Counted from the first letter of the stretch, positions 7,345-16,571 are shown. The stretch: 34,589 nucleotides of DNA from Clostridia bacterium (GCA_017441705.1 JAFRWU010000060.1:1-34589), one strand, 5' to 3'. Notes: a model not told the origin generated them from the sequence alone. Program-made: numbers and translations.

Positions 7345-7369
7345 TTTTGATTTCGGAGGTCTGTGATCT

Positions 7370-8422
7370 ATGGCTCAAAGCGCATCCAACGTCGAGCTTT
7401 TCGAGGCTCTGGACGCTCTTGAAAAAGAGAAGAATATTCCCAAGGACTATATGCTGGAAAAGATCCGCACTGCGCTCCTCACCGCCGTCAAGCGCGAAAA
7501 CGCCGTGGTGGACATCGACGAGGTGAAAAAGACCTTCCGGATGTACTACGCCATGAACGTGGTGGAGGAAGTGGAAAACCCGGCGCTTGAGCTGACGCTG
7601 GAGCAGGCGAAGCTTTACAACAAAAAAGCCGCCGTGGGCGACGTCGTGCAGGTGGAGGTCGCCACCAAGGACTTCAACCGCATCACCGCCGCCACCGGAA
7701 AGCAGGTCATCATTCAGGCCATCCGCGAATCGGAGCACGGCACCATATACAACGAGCTTTCCAGCAAGGCCCACGAAGTCCTGACCGCCGTCGTCTCCCG
7801 CATCGACCGGAGGACCGGCGACGCCTTCCTGGAGGTCGGCGGAAGAGAAGACGCCAGCGAAGCGATCCTGCGCGCCGACGAACAGATCAAGGGCGAAGTC
7901 CTCACCGAGGGCGAACGCATCAAGGTCTACCTGGTGGAGGTCCGCAAAGGCCTCCGCGCCGTGCAGATGATCACCTCCCGCACCCATCCCGGCCTTGTGA
8001 AAAGGCTCTTCGAGCTGGAGGTCCCCGAGATCCACGACGGCACCGTCGAAATCAAGAACATCGCCCGCGAGGCCGGTTCGCGCACCAAGATCTCGGTCTG
8101 GTCCCCTAACCCGGACATCGATCCGGTGGGCGCCTGCGTCGGGCCGAAGGGAACGCGGGTGGAGACCATCGTTTCCTATCTCGGCGGCGAAAAGATCGAT
8201 ATCGTCCGCTATTCCGAAAACCCGGCCGAATACGTGAAGGCCGCCCTCTCCCCTTCCGACGTGGTCTCGGTCACGCACCTTGCGCCCGAAAAGATCTGCC
8301 GCGTCGTGGTCCCGGACGATCAGCTCTCCCTTGCCATCGGCAAGCAGGGTCAGAACGCCCGGCTCGCCGCCAAGCTTACCGGCATGAAGATCGATATCAA
8401 GGCCGAAAGCAGCGCTTATTGA
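7370..8422 (+). CDS. nusA: Transcription termination/antitermination factor NusA
   Basis: A 350-residue NusA that binds RNA polymerase near the exit channel and affects pausing, termination and antitermination. It has an N-terminal polymerase-binding domain (residues 1 to about 125), an S1 domain around GRED and AVQMITSRT, and two KH domains with VGACVGPKGTRVETI and LAIGKQGQNARLAA. It lacks the C-terminal acidic repeats of proteobacterial NusA, as usual in Bacillota. The start at 7370 follows CGGAGG by 10 bases. It is very probably cotranscribed with rimP and may regulate the operon through the leader terminator. Confidence 0.97.
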   Translation: MAQSASNVELFEALDALEKEKNIPKDYMLEKIRTALLTAVKRENAVVDIDEVKKTFRMYYAMNVVEEVENPALELTLEQAKLYNKKAAVGDVVQVEVATKDFNRITAATGKQVIIQAIRESEHGTIYNELSSKAHEVLTAVVSRIDRRTGDAFLEVGGREDASEAILRADEQIKGEVLTEGERIKVYLVEVRKGLRAVQMITSRTHPGLVKRLFELEVPEIHDGTVEIKNIAREAGSRTKISVWSPNPDIDPVGACVGPKGTRVETIVSYLGGEKIDIVRYSENPAEYVKAALSPSDVVSVTHLAPEKICRVVVPDDQLSLAIGKQGQNARLAAKLTGMKIDIKAESSAY

Positions 8423-8455
8423 TTGCTCTCTTCGATCCGAAAGGAGGTGGACGCC

Positions 8456-8746
8456 GTGCCGCCGAAACCGAAAAAAGTCCCCATGCGCATGTGCGTCGCC
8501 TGCCGGGAAATGAAGCCGAAACGCGACCTTCTGCGCGTGGTCGTCCCCGCCGCTTCCGGGTCGAACGAGGCGGAATACGATCCGCGCGGCAAGACGTCCG
8601 GCCGCGGCGCCTATATCTGCCGGTCGGAAGAATGCCTGAAAAAGGCGGCGAAGACCCGCGCGCTGGAACGCGCGCTGGATTGCGTCCTTCCCGAAAGAAC
8701 GCTTCTCGCGCTCACAAAGGAGGCGGCAGAACGTGCCTCAGAATGA
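8456..8746 (+). CDS. rnpM: RnpM (YlxR) RNA-binding protein
   Basis: A 96-residue YlxR-family protein, recently named RnpM for its effect on RNase P. It shows the family signature MCVACREMKPKRDLLRVV and the GRGAYICRSEECLKKA segment. The two CxxC/CxxxxC-like clusters are visible. The open frame can be read from 8423, but the GTG at 8456 is preferred because AAAGGAGG lies 8 bases upstream and the resulting length matches the family. It overlaps the next gene by 14 bases. Confidence 0.92.
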   Translation: MPPKPKKVPMRMCVACREMKPKRDLLRVVVPAASGSNEAEYDPRGKTSGRGAYICRSEECLKKAAKTRALERALDCVLPERTLLALTKEAAERASE

Positions 8747-9062
8747 TTACATGACCCTTCTCGGACTCGCCATGCGTGCCGGAAAGATCTCCTACGGCGA
8801 GGAGTCGGTGCGCGAGGCCTTTTTCACAAGACACGTGGCGCTGGTGCTTCTGGCTTCCGACGCCGGGAAACGCACCGCCGAGAGCTTTCGCAGGCTCGCG
8901 GAAAAAAACGGGGTCAGGATCATGACCCTTCCCGAAAACAAACAAGATCTCGGTCACGCCATCGGCACAGGGCTTTGCGCCGTGGCGGCCGTCACCAACA
9001 AGGGCTTTGCGGAGTCTTTCGCCGCCAAAGCCGAAAAACACATCGGAGGTGTCCGCATTTGA
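8733..9062 (+). CDS. rplGA: L7Ae/L30e-family RNA-binding protein (YlxQ)
   Basis: A 109-residue protein of the ribosomal L7Ae family, whose members bind kink-turn [18 protein letters not shown] near the N-terminus and [15 protein letters not shown] fit YlxQ. It starts at a GTG (8733) that follows AAAGGAGG by 9 bases and overlaps the end of rnpM. Its stop overlaps the TTG start of infB. Its exact partner RNA in bacteria is not settled. This window also contains a likely kink-turn in the aspS leader, but no link is shown. Confidence 0.9.
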   Translation: MPQNDYMTLLGLAMRAGKISYGEESVREAFFTRHVALVLLASDAGKRTAESFRRLAEKNGVRIMTLPENKQDLGHAIGTGLCAVAAVTNKGFAESFAAKAEKHIGGVRI

Positions 9063-11542
9063 GTTTAGTGAAGTACCGTTTGGCTGAAGTCGCAAAGGAT
9101 TTCGGCGTCCCGAGCAAGGAGATTTCCGCTCTTCTGACCGCTTATGCCGAAACGCCCAAGAGCAATCAGAAGGTCCTGGAGGATCACGAGCTGAACGTCG
9201 TGTTCGACGCCATGACTCTGAAAAACCAGTCCGCTGATTTCGAAAGTGCCATGAATGCCGCTCTGCGCCCCGTGGATCCCGCCGTGGAAGCGGAAAAGGC
9301 AAAGAAGGCCGCCGAAGAACAGGCGAAAAAAGAAGCGGAAGAAAAAGCGAAGGCTGAAGAAGCGGCCCGCCGCGAAGCCGAAAAGGCCGCGTCCGAAAAG
9401 CCCGCTTCCCCCGTTCCTCCGGCAGGCGAAGAAACTCCCGCCGCAAAACAGGAGAAGCCGACGTCTCCGAAGCCGGCCGAAGCGCAGAAGCCGCAAGCTC
9501 CGATTCAGCCCCGTCCTGCTCAGCAGAAGCCCCGGGAGCCGCAGAAGCCCCGTGCCGAGCGCAAGACGATCGTTGTGGATACCCGTTCCTCCGGCGGGAA
9601 AACCGATCTTTCCAAATACGACGAACGTCTGGACGTCCTGGCGGCCGATCACGTGACGAAGCCGGGCGCATCCAAAGAAAAAATCAAGAATCAGCAGACC
9701 AGGCGCAACGCGCCGATGTCGCAGAAGCGCCGCGCCGAGGACGCCGAGAAGTTCCGCAAGCTCAGAGAGCAGCAGGAAGCCGCCAAGCGTCAGCCGCTGA
9801 AGGTGTCCATCCCCGACGAGATCTCCGTGGGCGAGTTGGCGTCCCGTCTGAAAAAGACCGGCGCCGAAGTGGTCAAAGCCCTGATGAAGCAGGGCCTGAT
9901 GGTTTCGCTTTCGCAGACCGTCGATTACGATACCGCCGCCCTGATCGCCATGGAATTCGGCGCCAAGGTCGAAAAGGAAGTGCATCTCACCATCGAGGAG
10001 CGCCTGATCGACGTGCACGAGGATAAGCCCGAGGAGCTTCTCCCCCGCGATCCCGTCGTCGTCGTCATGGGTCACGTGGACCACGGCAAGACCTCGCTTC
10101 TCGACTATATCCGCAAAACCTCGGTCGCGGCCGGCGAGGCCGGCGGCATCACCCAGGCCATCGGCGCCTACCGCGTGGACGTGAACGGCCGGAAGATCAC
10201 CTTCCTGGATACCCCGGGTCACGCCGCCTTCACCTCGATGCGCGCCCGCGGCGCCATGTTCACCGATATCGCGATCCTCGTGGTAGCCGCCGACGACGGC
10301 ATCATGCCGCAGACCATCGAATCCATCAACCACGCCAAAGCCGCCAAGATCCCCATCGTGGTCGCCATCAACAAGATCGACAAAGCGCACGCCAATCCCG
10401 AGCGTATCATCCAGCAGCTGACCGAGCACGGTCTTCTCTGGGACGAGTGGGGCGGCGACACCACCATCTGCAAGATCTCCGCGCTGACCGGCGAAGGCAT
10501 CCCCGAGCTTCTCGAAATGCTCGTTCTTCAGGCCGATATGCAGGAGCTGAAGGCCAATCCGAACCGTCTTGCCTCCGGAAGCGTCATCGAAGCCCGGCTC
10601 GACAAGGGCCGCGGCCCCATCGCCACCCTTCTGGTGCAGAACGGCACCATTCGCTCCGGCGATATCGTCATCGCCGGCACCGCCGTCGGCAAGATCCGTT
10701 CCATGACCGACGACCGCGGCGCGCGTATCGCCGAAGCGGGTCCCTCGGTCCCGGTGGAGATCGCAGGTCTTTCCTCGGTCCCCAACGCCGGCGACGCCTT
10801 CAACGTCGTCGAAGACGAACGCATGGCCCGCGAGCTTGTGGAAGAAAGGTTGGAAAAGGAACGTCAGCAGGCGGTCCATCCGCAGAGCAAGATGTCTCTG
10901 GACGATCTCTTCAACCAGATCCACGAGGGCGAGCTGAAGGAGCTGAACATCATCATCAAGGCCGACGTGGTCGGTTCGGTCGAAGCGGTCAGATCCTCCC
11001 TGGAAAAGCTTTCCAACGACGAGGTCCGCGTCCGGGTCATCCACGGCGCCGTCGGCGCGGTCAGCGAATCCGACGTCATGCTCGCCGGCGCATCCAACGC
11101 CATCATCGTGGGCTTCAACGTCCGTCCCACCGCCGACGCCAAACGCTCCGCCGAACTGGAAAAGGTCGATATCCGCCTCTATCGCGTCATCTACGACTGC
11201 ATCGAGGAGATCGAAGCCGCCATGAAGGGCATGCTGGCCCCGAAGTTCCGCGAAGTGGAGCTGGGGACCGCGGAGGTCCGCCAGATCTTCCACGCGTCCG
11301 CCGTCGGCACCATCGCCGGCTGCATGGTGCGTTCCGGCGTGATCCGCCGCGGTACGAAGATCCGCGTGGTGCGCGACGGCATCGTGATCCACGAGGGCGA
11401 CCTCATGGGCCTGAAGCGCTTCAAGGACGACGCGCGCGAGGTGGCGCAGGGTTACGAGTGCGGCATCACCCTGGAGAAGTTCAACGATATCAAGGAAGGC
11501 GATATCCTCGAAAACTTCTTCATGGAAGCCTATCAGGATTGA
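9059..11542 (+). CDS. infB: Translation initiation factor IF-2
   Basis: An 827-residue IF-2, the GTPase that places fMet-tRNA on the 30S subunit. It has an N-terminal IF2_N domain ([17 protein letters not shown]), a long Lys/Ala/Glu/Pro-rich linker to about residue 250, a second IF2_N-type domain ([17 protein letters not shown]), the G domain with GHVDHGKTS (about 337), DTPGH (about 384) and NKID (about 438), then domains II-IV. The start is taken as TTG at 9059, 9 bases after GGAGG and overlapping the previous stop as TTGA; the frame is open further upstream but inside the L7Ae gene. A GTG at 9068 is a weaker alternative. A strong terminator follows the stop. Confidence 0.96.
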   Translation: MSLVKYRLAEVAKDFGVPSKEISALLTAYAETPKSNQKVLEDHELNVVFDAMTLKNQSADFESAMNAALRPVDPAVEAEKAKKAAEEQAKKEAEEKAKAEEAARREAEKAASEKPASPVPPAGEETPAAKQEKPTSPKPAEAQKPQAPIQPRPAQQKPREPQKPRAERKTIVVDTRSSGGKTDLSKYDERLDVLAADHVTKPGASKEKIKNQQTRRNAPMSQKRRAEDAEKFRKLREQQEAAKRQPLKVSIPDEISVGELASRLKKTGAEVVKALMKQGLMVSLSQTVDYDTAALIAMEFGAKVEKEVHLTIEERLIDVHEDKPEELLPRDPVVVVMGHVDHGKTSLLDYIRKTSVAAGEAGGITQAIGAYRVDVNGRKITFLDTPGHAAFTSMRARGAMFTDIAILVVAADDGIMPQTIESINHAKAAKIPIVVAINKIDKAHANPERIIQQLTEHGLLWDEWGGDTTICKISALTGEGIPELLEMLVLQADMQELKANPNRLASGSVIEARLDKGRGPIATLLVQNGTIRSGDIVIAGTAVGKIRSMTDDRGARIAEAGPSVPVEIAGLSSVPNAGDAFNVVEDERMARELVEERLEKERQQAVHPQSKMSLDDLFNQIHEGELKELNIIIKADVVGSVEAVRSSLEKLSNDEVRVRVIHGAVGAVSESDVMLAGASNAIIVGFNVRPTADAKRSAELEKVDIRLYRVIYDCIEEIEAAMKGMLAPKFREVELGTAEVRQIFHASAVGTIAGCMVRSGVIRRGTKIRVVRDGIVIHEGDLMGLKRFKDDAREVAQGYECGITLEKFNDIKEGDILENFFMEAYQD

Positions 11543-11548
11543 TGAAGC

Positions 11549-11583
11549 GACGGATGCGGCTTCGCGCCGCATCCGTCTTTTTT
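11549..11583 (+). terminator. Intra-operon intrinsic terminator between infB and rbfA
   Basis: GACGGATGCGGC (11549-11560) and GCCGCATCCGTC (11566-11577) form a perfect 12-bp stem with loop TTCGC, followed by TTTTTT (11578-11583). It starts 6 bases after the infB stop, and the rbfA ribosome site begins right after the T run. Confidence 0.95.
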
Positions 11584-11598
11584 GAAAGGAGTCCCCCC

Positions 11599-11961
11599 AT
11601 GTCCAAGGTCCGCATCGATCGCATCAACGAGGAAATCGCCAAGGCGATCGCCGAGATACTGCCCACGGTCAAGGATCCGCGCATCGCGTCGGCCGGGATG
11701 ATCTCGGTGACGCACGTGGACACCACGGGCGATTTGTCTCTTTCAAAGATCTATCTGAGCGTCTTCCCCACCGACGGACAAGTCCCCGACCGCAGGGAGA
11801 TCGCCGCGGGGCTGAAAAGCTCCGCGGGGTTCATCCGCCGGGAGCTTGCCATGAGAGTCCGTCTGCGTCTTTCCCCCGAGCTGCACTTTATCCTGGATGA
11901 TTCCATCGCCCGCGGGGCGAAGATCCTCGATCTGATCGAAAAAGCCAACGCAGAATCCTGA
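11599..11961 (+). CDS. rbfA: Ribosome-binding factor A
   Basis: A 120-residue RbfA, a KH-fold 16S rRNA processing and 30S maturation factor. VRIDRINEEIAKAIAEIL, VKDPRI and the C-terminal LRLSPELHFILDDSI segment are typical. The ATG at 11599 follows AAAGGAG by 8 bases. The longer frame upstream is the shadow of infB. The Bacillus ylxP gene, which often precedes rbfA, is missing here. Confidence 0.96.
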   Translation: MSKVRIDRINEEIAKAIAEILPTVKDPRIASAGMISVTHVDTTGDLSLSKIYLSVFPTDGQVPDRREIAAGLKSSAGFIRRELAMRVRLRLSPELHFILDDSIARGAKILDLIEKANAES

Positions 11962-11996
11962 AAGCCATTCCGGGTTACCGGGAAAGGAAATCAACG

Positions 11997-12968
11997 ATGC
12001 CCGAATCTGTCTTTCCCCCGCATACCGACGCCGCGCGCACCGCCGCGGAATTTCTCGCGGCGCACGACGGTTTCCTCTTTCTGACTCACGCCCGCCCCGA
12101 CGGTGATACCGTCGGGTCCGCCTTTGCCCTCTGCTCGGCTCTGCGCACGGCGGGCAAGCGCGCGTGGCTCTTCCCCGATCCTGCCGGCGGAGGCAAATTC
12201 CGCCGCTATTACGCCCGCTTCTCTCCGTCTTCTCTTCCGGAAGACGTCACGGTCGTGGCGGTGGACGTGGCGGACCCGAAGCTTCTGCCGCCGGAAGCGG
12301 CTGCCTACGGCGAAAAGACCGCCCTGGTCGTCGACCATCACCGGAACAACCGGTTCGCCGGGGGGATCCGCGCGGTGGACGCCACCGCCGCCGCGACAGC
12401 CGAGATCGTCCGGGACGTCATCGGCCTTCTCGGACTGTCCCTGACGGACGAAAGCGCCGAGGGGATCTATCTCGGCGTGATGACCGACACCGGCTGCTTC
12501 AGGTTTTCCAACGTCACCTCCCGCACGCACCGGGCCGCCGCCGACGCCATCGACGCGGGCGCCGACTCCAGCGGGCTTGCCAGGGAGTTTTTCATCAAAT
12601 CCTCTCCCGCGCGCATGGCGCTGGAGGCCTATCTTGTCTCCCGTTTTCTCCCCCGCGCCGGCGGGAAGCTGATCCTCGCGCCTCTGCCCGCCGAAAAGGA
12701 AGCGGAATATGCGGCAAGCGAAGACGACACCGCGGGACTCGCTTCCCTGACGGTGGCGCCCGAGGGATGCGAGATCGGGATCCTGCTCCGCGAAGTGCCG
12801 GAGGGGATCAAGGTTTCTGTCCGCACCGACATTTTCGCGGACGCCGCAGAGATCGCCGCGGCGTTCGGCGGCGGCGGACACGTCCGTGCCGCGGGCTGCA
12901 CCCTTTCCGGCGTTACGATGAACGAAGCGATAAAACTGATGGAAACCGAGGCGTTGAAACACTTATGA
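11997..12968 (+). CDS. nrnA: DHH/DHHA1 phosphoesterase (NrnA-like oligoribonuclease/pAp phosphatase)
   Basis: A 323-residue bifunctional nanoRNase and 3'-phosphoadenosine phosphatase of the DHH family. Motifs visible are THARPDGDTVGS (motif I), VDV (motif II), VVDHHRNN (DHH, motif III) and the C-terminal DHHA1 signature FGGGGHVRAAG. Mn ligands are the His and Asp residues of these motifs. The position between rbfA and truB is the usual one in Clostridia. The start follows AAAGGAAA by 6 bases. Its stop overlaps the truB start as ATGA. Confidence 0.92.
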   Translation: MPESVFPPHTDAARTAAEFLAAHDGFLFLTHARPDGDTVGSAFALCSALRTAGKRAWLFPDPAGGGKFRRYYARFSPSSLPEDVTVVAVDVADPKLLPPEAAAYGEKTALVVDHHRNNRFAGGIRAVDATAAATAEIVRDVIGLLGLSLTDESAEGIYLGVMTDTGCFRFSNVTSRTHRAAADAIDAGADSSGLAREFFIKSSPARMALEAYLVSRFLPRAGGKLILAPLPAEKEAEYAASEDDTAGLASLTVAPEGCEIGILLREVPEGIKVSVRTDIFADAAEIAAAFGGGGHVRAAGCTLSGVTMNEAIKLMETEALKHL

Positions 12969-13867
12969 TCCCCTCTTCCGGCCTGATCCCGGTCAACAAG
13001 TGCGCCGGCCTCTCCTCTCACGACGTGGTGAACCGTATCCGGAAGCTTCTCGGTCTGCGCAAGGTCGGTCACACCGGGACCCTCGACGAAATGGCCACCG
13101 GCGTCCTTCCGATTCTCTTCGGCCGGGCGACCCGCGCTGCCGATTACGCCCAGAGCGCGGACAAATCCTACCGCGCCGGCATCCGTTTCGGCATGACCTC
13201 CGACACGCAGGACGTCTGGGGAAACGTGCTTTCGCGCTCCTGTGCGCGCGTGGCGGAAAGCGATCTTCGGGACGCGCTCGCCTCTTTCCTCGGCGAGCGG
13301 ACGCAGATCCCGCCCCTGTATTCCGCCATCAGGAAAAACGGCGTCCGTCTGTACGATCTGGCGCGCGCCGGCGTGGAAGCCGAGCGCGAGCCGCGCCGGA
13401 TCACGGTTTTCCGCGCCGAGCTCCTCTCCTTCCGGGAGGACGTTCAGGAAGCGGAAATCGATTTTTCGGTTTCCAAGGGGACCTATATCCGCACGCTCTG
13501 TCACGATCTCGGCGTGTTTCTCGGTCCCGGCGCCGTGATGACCTCTCTCTGCCGGACCGAAAGCGGTCCGTTCAAGCTTTCCGAATGCTTTACTCTGGAA
13601 GAACTGGAAGCAAAAAAAGAGCAGGGGCTGCTTGCCGGCTGCATCCGCCCGGTGGAGACTTTATTTGAAGATTTCCCGCGTATGATCCTTTCTCCCGGCG
13701 AGGAGACGGACTTGCGCTTCGGCCGGCGTTTTCCCTCCTCTCTCCAACCGGGGCGCGCGGCTGCCTTTTCGGGATCCGGCGAGTTTATCGGGATCTGCGA
13801 GATCCTGGAAGGCGAATGCCGGCTGATCAAGGGCTTTTACGAAACCGAAAGGAGGATCGCGCCGTGA
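12965..13867 (+). CDS. truB: tRNA pseudouridine-55 synthase
   Basis: A 300-residue TruB that makes pseudouridine 55 in the T loop of tRNAs. The catalytic motif is GHTGTLDEMATGVLP, where the Asp is the nucleophile; YSAIRKNGVRLYDLAR and SKGTYIRTL are other family motifs. The usual DPLA after GTL is DEMA here, a mild variation. Start at 12965 overlaps the nrnA stop by 4 bases; the frame is open far upstream but only as a shadow of nrnA. The C-terminal part resembles a degenerate PUA-type domain. Confidence 0.95.
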   Translation: MIPSSGLIPVNKCAGLSSHDVVNRIRKLLGLRKVGHTGTLDEMATGVLPILFGRATRAADYAQSADKSYRAGIRFGMTSDTQDVWGNVLSRSCARVAESDLRDALASFLGERTQIPPLYSAIRKNGVRLYDLARAGVEAEREPRRITVFRAELLSFREDVQEAEIDFSVSKGTYIRTLCHDLGVFLGPGAVMTSLCRTESGPFKLSECFTLEELEAKKEQGLLAGCIRPVETLFEDFPRMILSPGEETDLRFGRRFPSSLQPGRAAAFSGSGEFIGICEILEGECRLIKGFYETERRIAP

Positions 13868-14769
13868 GTACTCTTCTGACCATCGGCTTTTTCGACGGCG
13901 TCCATCGGGGACATGCGGCGCTTCTCCGGTATGCCGACGCCCGCGCCGCAGAAAGAGGGCTTTCTCCTGCCGTTTTGGCCTTCGACGGTCTTCGTGCCGT
14001 CAAGGAAGCCGGCGAGCTGAATCTTCCCGAAGACCGGGACCTTCTGATCCGGCGCGTTTCGCCGGACGCCGGCGTGTATTCCCTGCGGCTTGACGACGGT
14101 CTGTGCGCGCTTTCGGCGGAACGCTTTTTCCGGGAATACCTTCTCGCCCGCTTCGACGCCCGCCATTTCGTGGTCGGCGAAAACTTCACCTTCGGCTCCG
14201 ACCGGCGCGGCGCAGAATATCTTTCCTCTCTCGCGGCAAAGGAGGGCCTGTCCGCCGACGTTCTTCCCCTTTCGGGCGACAAGGACGGCGTGTTCTCCTC
14301 CTCACGGGTCCGGTCCCTGCTTCTGGAGGGCCGCATCCCCGAAGCGAACGCCCTTCTCGGGCACGCGCATATGATCCGCGGGACTGTGGAAGGCGGAAGA
14401 CAGATCGGAAGGACCCTCGGGTTCCCCACCGTCAATCTTCCCTATCCCGCGCGGCTCGTCGCGATGCCTCTCGGCGTCTACGCGGCATACGTCACCCTGC
14501 CGGACGGTCGGCGCTTCCGCGCCGTGCTGAATCTCGGCCGGCGTCCGACCTTCGGCCCCGGCGGCGTGGTGCTGGAGGCGCACCTCCTGGGTTTCGGGGG
14601 CGATCTCTACGGAAAGACCGTGGAGATCGGCTTTGAAAAGCTATTACGGCGGGAAAGGCGCTTTTCTTCCCCTGAAGAGCTCCGGGAAGCCGTGGAGCAT
14701 GATAAAGCGACCGCTGAGATCTATCTTTCGAAACAGGACGAGGAAAGGATGAACCGCCGTGATCTTTGA
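13864..14769 (+). CDS. ribF: Bifunctional riboflavin kinase/FAD synthetase
   Basis: A 301-residue RibF that converts riboflavin to FMN and FMN to FAD. The N-terminal nucleotidyltransferase domain has GFFDGVHRGHAALL and VGENFTFGSDRRG; the C-terminal kinase domain has GRTLGFPTVNL and GVYAAYV. The GTG start at 13864 is 8 bases after AAAGGAGG and overlaps the truB stop as GTGA. The in-frame ATG at 13816 lies in truB and has no better ribosome site. No FMN riboswitch is seen. It overlaps the next gene by 11 bases. Confidence 0.95.
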   Translation: MSTLLTIGFFDGVHRGHAALLRYADARAAERGLSPAVLAFDGLRAVKEAGELNLPEDRDLLIRRVSPDAGVYSLRLDDGLCALSAERFFREYLLARFDARHFVVGENFTFGSDRRGAEYLSSLAAKEGLSADVLPLSGDKDGVFSSSRVRSLLLEGRIPEANALLGHAHMIRGTVEGGRQIGRTLGFPTVNLPYPARLVAMPLGVYAAYVTLPDGRRFRAVLNLGRRPTFGPGGVVLEAHLLGFGGDLYGKTVEIGFEKLLRRERRFSSPEELREAVEHDKATAEIYLSKQDEERMNRRDL

Positions 14770-15724
14770 GAAACAGATTCTTGCCCGTTACCGCGCCTCC
14801 GCTTTTGCCCGGTACGACGATACCGGCGTCGCGCGCTACTTCGGTCCGGAGGATTTTCCCGGACTTCATGCCGAGCCGGTCAATTTTTCCAACAAGGCCG
14901 GAGACAGGCTCGCCGGTTGGTTCTATTCGTACGGCGACCCAAAAAAGGACCGTCTCGTGGTGTTCGATCACGGTATGGGCGGCGGGCACCGGTCGTATAT
15001 GAAGGAGATCGTCATGATCGCTCAGGCAGGATACCGTGTCTTCGCCTACGACCACACCGGATGCATGGCCTCGGGCGGGGCTTCCACCCGCGGGATGTCG
15101 GGATCGCTTGCCGACCTGGACGAGGCTCTGGCCTATCTCGGCGAGACGCACAGGATCCGCGACCGCGAGATCGCAGTGATCGGCCACAGCTGGGGCGCCT
15201 TCGCCGCCCTGAATATCTCCCGGTATCATCCCTTCCTGTCTTCCGTGACGGCGCTTTCCGGCTTCTTGTCAGTCCCGCTTCTGGTGGAAAGCCAGTTCAA
15301 GGGACTTCTGAAGCCTTACCGGGGCGCCGTGATGGATCTGGAGCGCGACGCCAATCCGGGCTACGCCGATTCCGACGCGATCTCCTCTCTCTCCGGGAGC
15401 GGCGCGAATATCCTTCTCATCTACTCCGAAAACGATCCGCTGATCAAAAAGGAGCTTCACTACGATCCCCTCGTCCGCGCTTTTCAGGGACGGGAGAATT
15501 TTTCCTTCCGTCTGGAAAAGGGCAAGCTCCACAACCCCAATTACACCCGGGAAGCGGTGGGGGTTCTCGCCGAATTCTCCTCCGCCCTTGCCAAGGCGAG
15601 AAAGGGCGGCCGGTTAAAAACCGCGGAGCAGCGCGAGGCCTTCCGCTCCTCCTGGGACTGGGAGAAAATGACCGCGCAGGATACCGCCGTCTGGGACGCG
15701 ATCCTCGCCCATCTTGAGAAGTAA
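14759..15724 (+). CDS. Alpha/beta hydrolase, serine type
   Basis: A 321-residue alpha/beta-hydrolase fold protein. The nucleophile elbow is GHSWG; the oxyanion-side motif is DHGMGGG near residue 68; IYSENDP carries a probable acid residue, and the histidine is likely in the KLHNPN segment. This layout is that of the lysophospholipase/acyl-esterase group, but the substrate is unknown. There is no signal peptide. It begins at a GTG inside the end of ribF and is the last gene of the long operon. The next 164 bases (15725-15888) hold a hairpin but no gene. Confidence 0.75.
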   Translation: MIFEKQILARYRASAFARYDDTGVARYFGPEDFPGLHAEPVNFSNKAGDRLAGWFYSYGDPKKDRLVVFDHGMGGGHRSYMKEIVMIAQAGYRVFAYDHTGCMASGGASTRGMSGSLADLDEALAYLGETHRIRDREIAVIGHSWGAFAALNISRYHPFLSSVTALSGFLSVPLLVESQFKGLLKPYRGAVMDLERDANPGYADSDAISSLSGSGANILLIYSENDPLIKKELHYDPLVRAFQGRENFSFRLEKGKLHNPNYTREAVGVLAEFSSALAKARKGGRLKTAEQREAFRSSWDWEKMTAQDTAVWDAILAHLEK

Positions 15725-15739
15725 GGTATATGCGAATAA

Positions 15740-15769
15740 CCGCCCTCCGCAGAGTTCCGCGGTGGGCGG
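15740..15769 (+). repeat. Imperfect hairpin after the long operon
   Basis: CCGCCC (15740-15745) pairs with GGGCGG (15764-15769), and CCGC with GCGG inside, leaving an 8-base loop. No T run follows, so it is a doubtful terminator; it may protect the 3' end of the operon message. Confidence 0.5.
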
Positions 15770-15888
15770 CGCTTCATAAGAAAGCGAGGATGCGCTGCCT
15801 TTTGTTTCTGAAGACAGATAAGCGGCTGCTCCGGCCGTCGGCAGGATAACGATTCAATCAGATCGCGTTTTGGTGAGAGGTGATAAAG

Positions 15889-16410
15889 ATGATCGAAACC
15901 AGGCGCTTATTGCTGAGAGAATATACCATGGATGATTTTGAGGCGCTTTATGAGATCCTTTCGGATCCTGAGACCATGCGGCATTACCCGGCGCCTTTTG
16001 ATAAGGCCAGGACAAAGGGTTGGATCACGTGGAATCTCGCAAACTATGAGAAGTTCGGGTTCGGACTTTGGGCCGTCGTTTTGAAGGAAACAGGGGCGTT
16101 TATCGGAGACTGCGGGATCACCCTCCAGGATATTGACGGGGAAACGCTCCCGGAGATCGGGTATCACGTCCACAAAAAGCATTGGAGACGGGGGTATGCC
16201 AAAGAAGCGGCAGCGGCCGTCAGAGACTGGGGTTTCCAGAACACGCGGTATGACGCGCTTTATTCCTGTATGAAGCATACGAACGTCGCGTCCTGTTCCA
16301 CGGCTTGCGCCATAGGCATGAAGAAAGTGAAAGAATACACTGATCCGAAGAATGCCCTTTCTTTTGCTTATGCGATCACACGCTCAGAATGGGAAGCGTT
16401 GAAAAAGTAA
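15889..16410 (+). CDS. GNAT-family N-acetyltransferase (RimJ/RimL-like)
   Basis: A 173-residue acetyltransferase. The N-terminus IETRRLLLREYTMDD is the family's first strand, and the acetyl-CoA binding segment is KKHWRRGYAKEAAAAVRDW (a Q/RxxGxG/A-like loop). The target (protein amine, amino acid or antibiotic) cannot be told. ATG 15889 is preferred over the in-frame GTG at 15880 because GAGAGGTGA lies 5 bases upstream. It stands alone between two other units and looks lower in GC than its neighbours, so recent transfer is possible. Confidence 0.82.
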   Translation: MIETRRLLLREYTMDDFEALYEILSDPETMRHYPAPFDKARTKGWITWNLANYEKFGFGLWAVVLKETGAFIGDCGITLQDIDGETLPEIGYHVHKKHWRRGYAKEAAAAVRDWGFQNTRYDALYSCMKHTNVASCSTACAIGMKKVKEYTDPKNALSFAYAITRSEWEALKK

Positions 16411-16415
16411 ATACC

Positions 16416-16432
16416 GGCTTGCCCGGCAAGCC
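16416..16432 (+). repeat. Short perfect hairpin after the GNAT gene
   Basis: GGCTTGC (16416-16422) and GCAAGCC (16426-16432) with a 3-base loop, 5 bases after the GNAT stop, without a T run. Confidence 0.5.
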
Positions 16433-16490
16433 TTACGTAGTCCGCAGATATATCGGGTATCAGAATCTTTCCCCAAAGCAAAGAGATGAC

Positions 16491-16527
16491 ACAGGCGTGA
16501 CCGCCATGGTCACGCCTGTTTCCTATT
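16491..16527 (+). terminator. Probable terminator of the GNAT gene
   Basis: ACAGGCGTGACC (16491-16502) and GGTCACGCCTGT (16508-16519) form a perfect 12-bp stem with loop GCCAT; TTTCCTATT starts with the last stem base. The T run is modest, so termination strength is uncertain. Confidence 0.6.
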
Positions 16528-16550
16528 CGTCAAAGCCGGGGTTCGCCCTC

Positions 16551-16571
16551 AAAAACGCTCCTTTCGAAGCG
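16551..16571 (-). terminator. Intrinsic terminator of the GH106-like gene
   Basis: On the minus strand CGCTTC-GAAA-GGAGCG (16571-16556) with one T-G pair, then TTTTT (16555-16551). It lies 28 bases after the stop of the convergent gene. Confidence 0.75.

Noticed and set aside
7322-7355. CRISPR-like or satellite repeat at the end of rimP
   Set aside because: Only a few 6-base units, part of the coding sequence; no spacers.
9065-11572. An 835-codon minus-strand frame opposite infB
   Set aside because: Shadow of infB; the Phe/Gly-rich stretch is only the complement of the Lys/Ala/Glu linker codons.
15880-15888. GNAT gene starting at the GTG 15880
   Set aside because: No ribosome site in front; the ATG at 15889 has GAGAGGTGA upstream.
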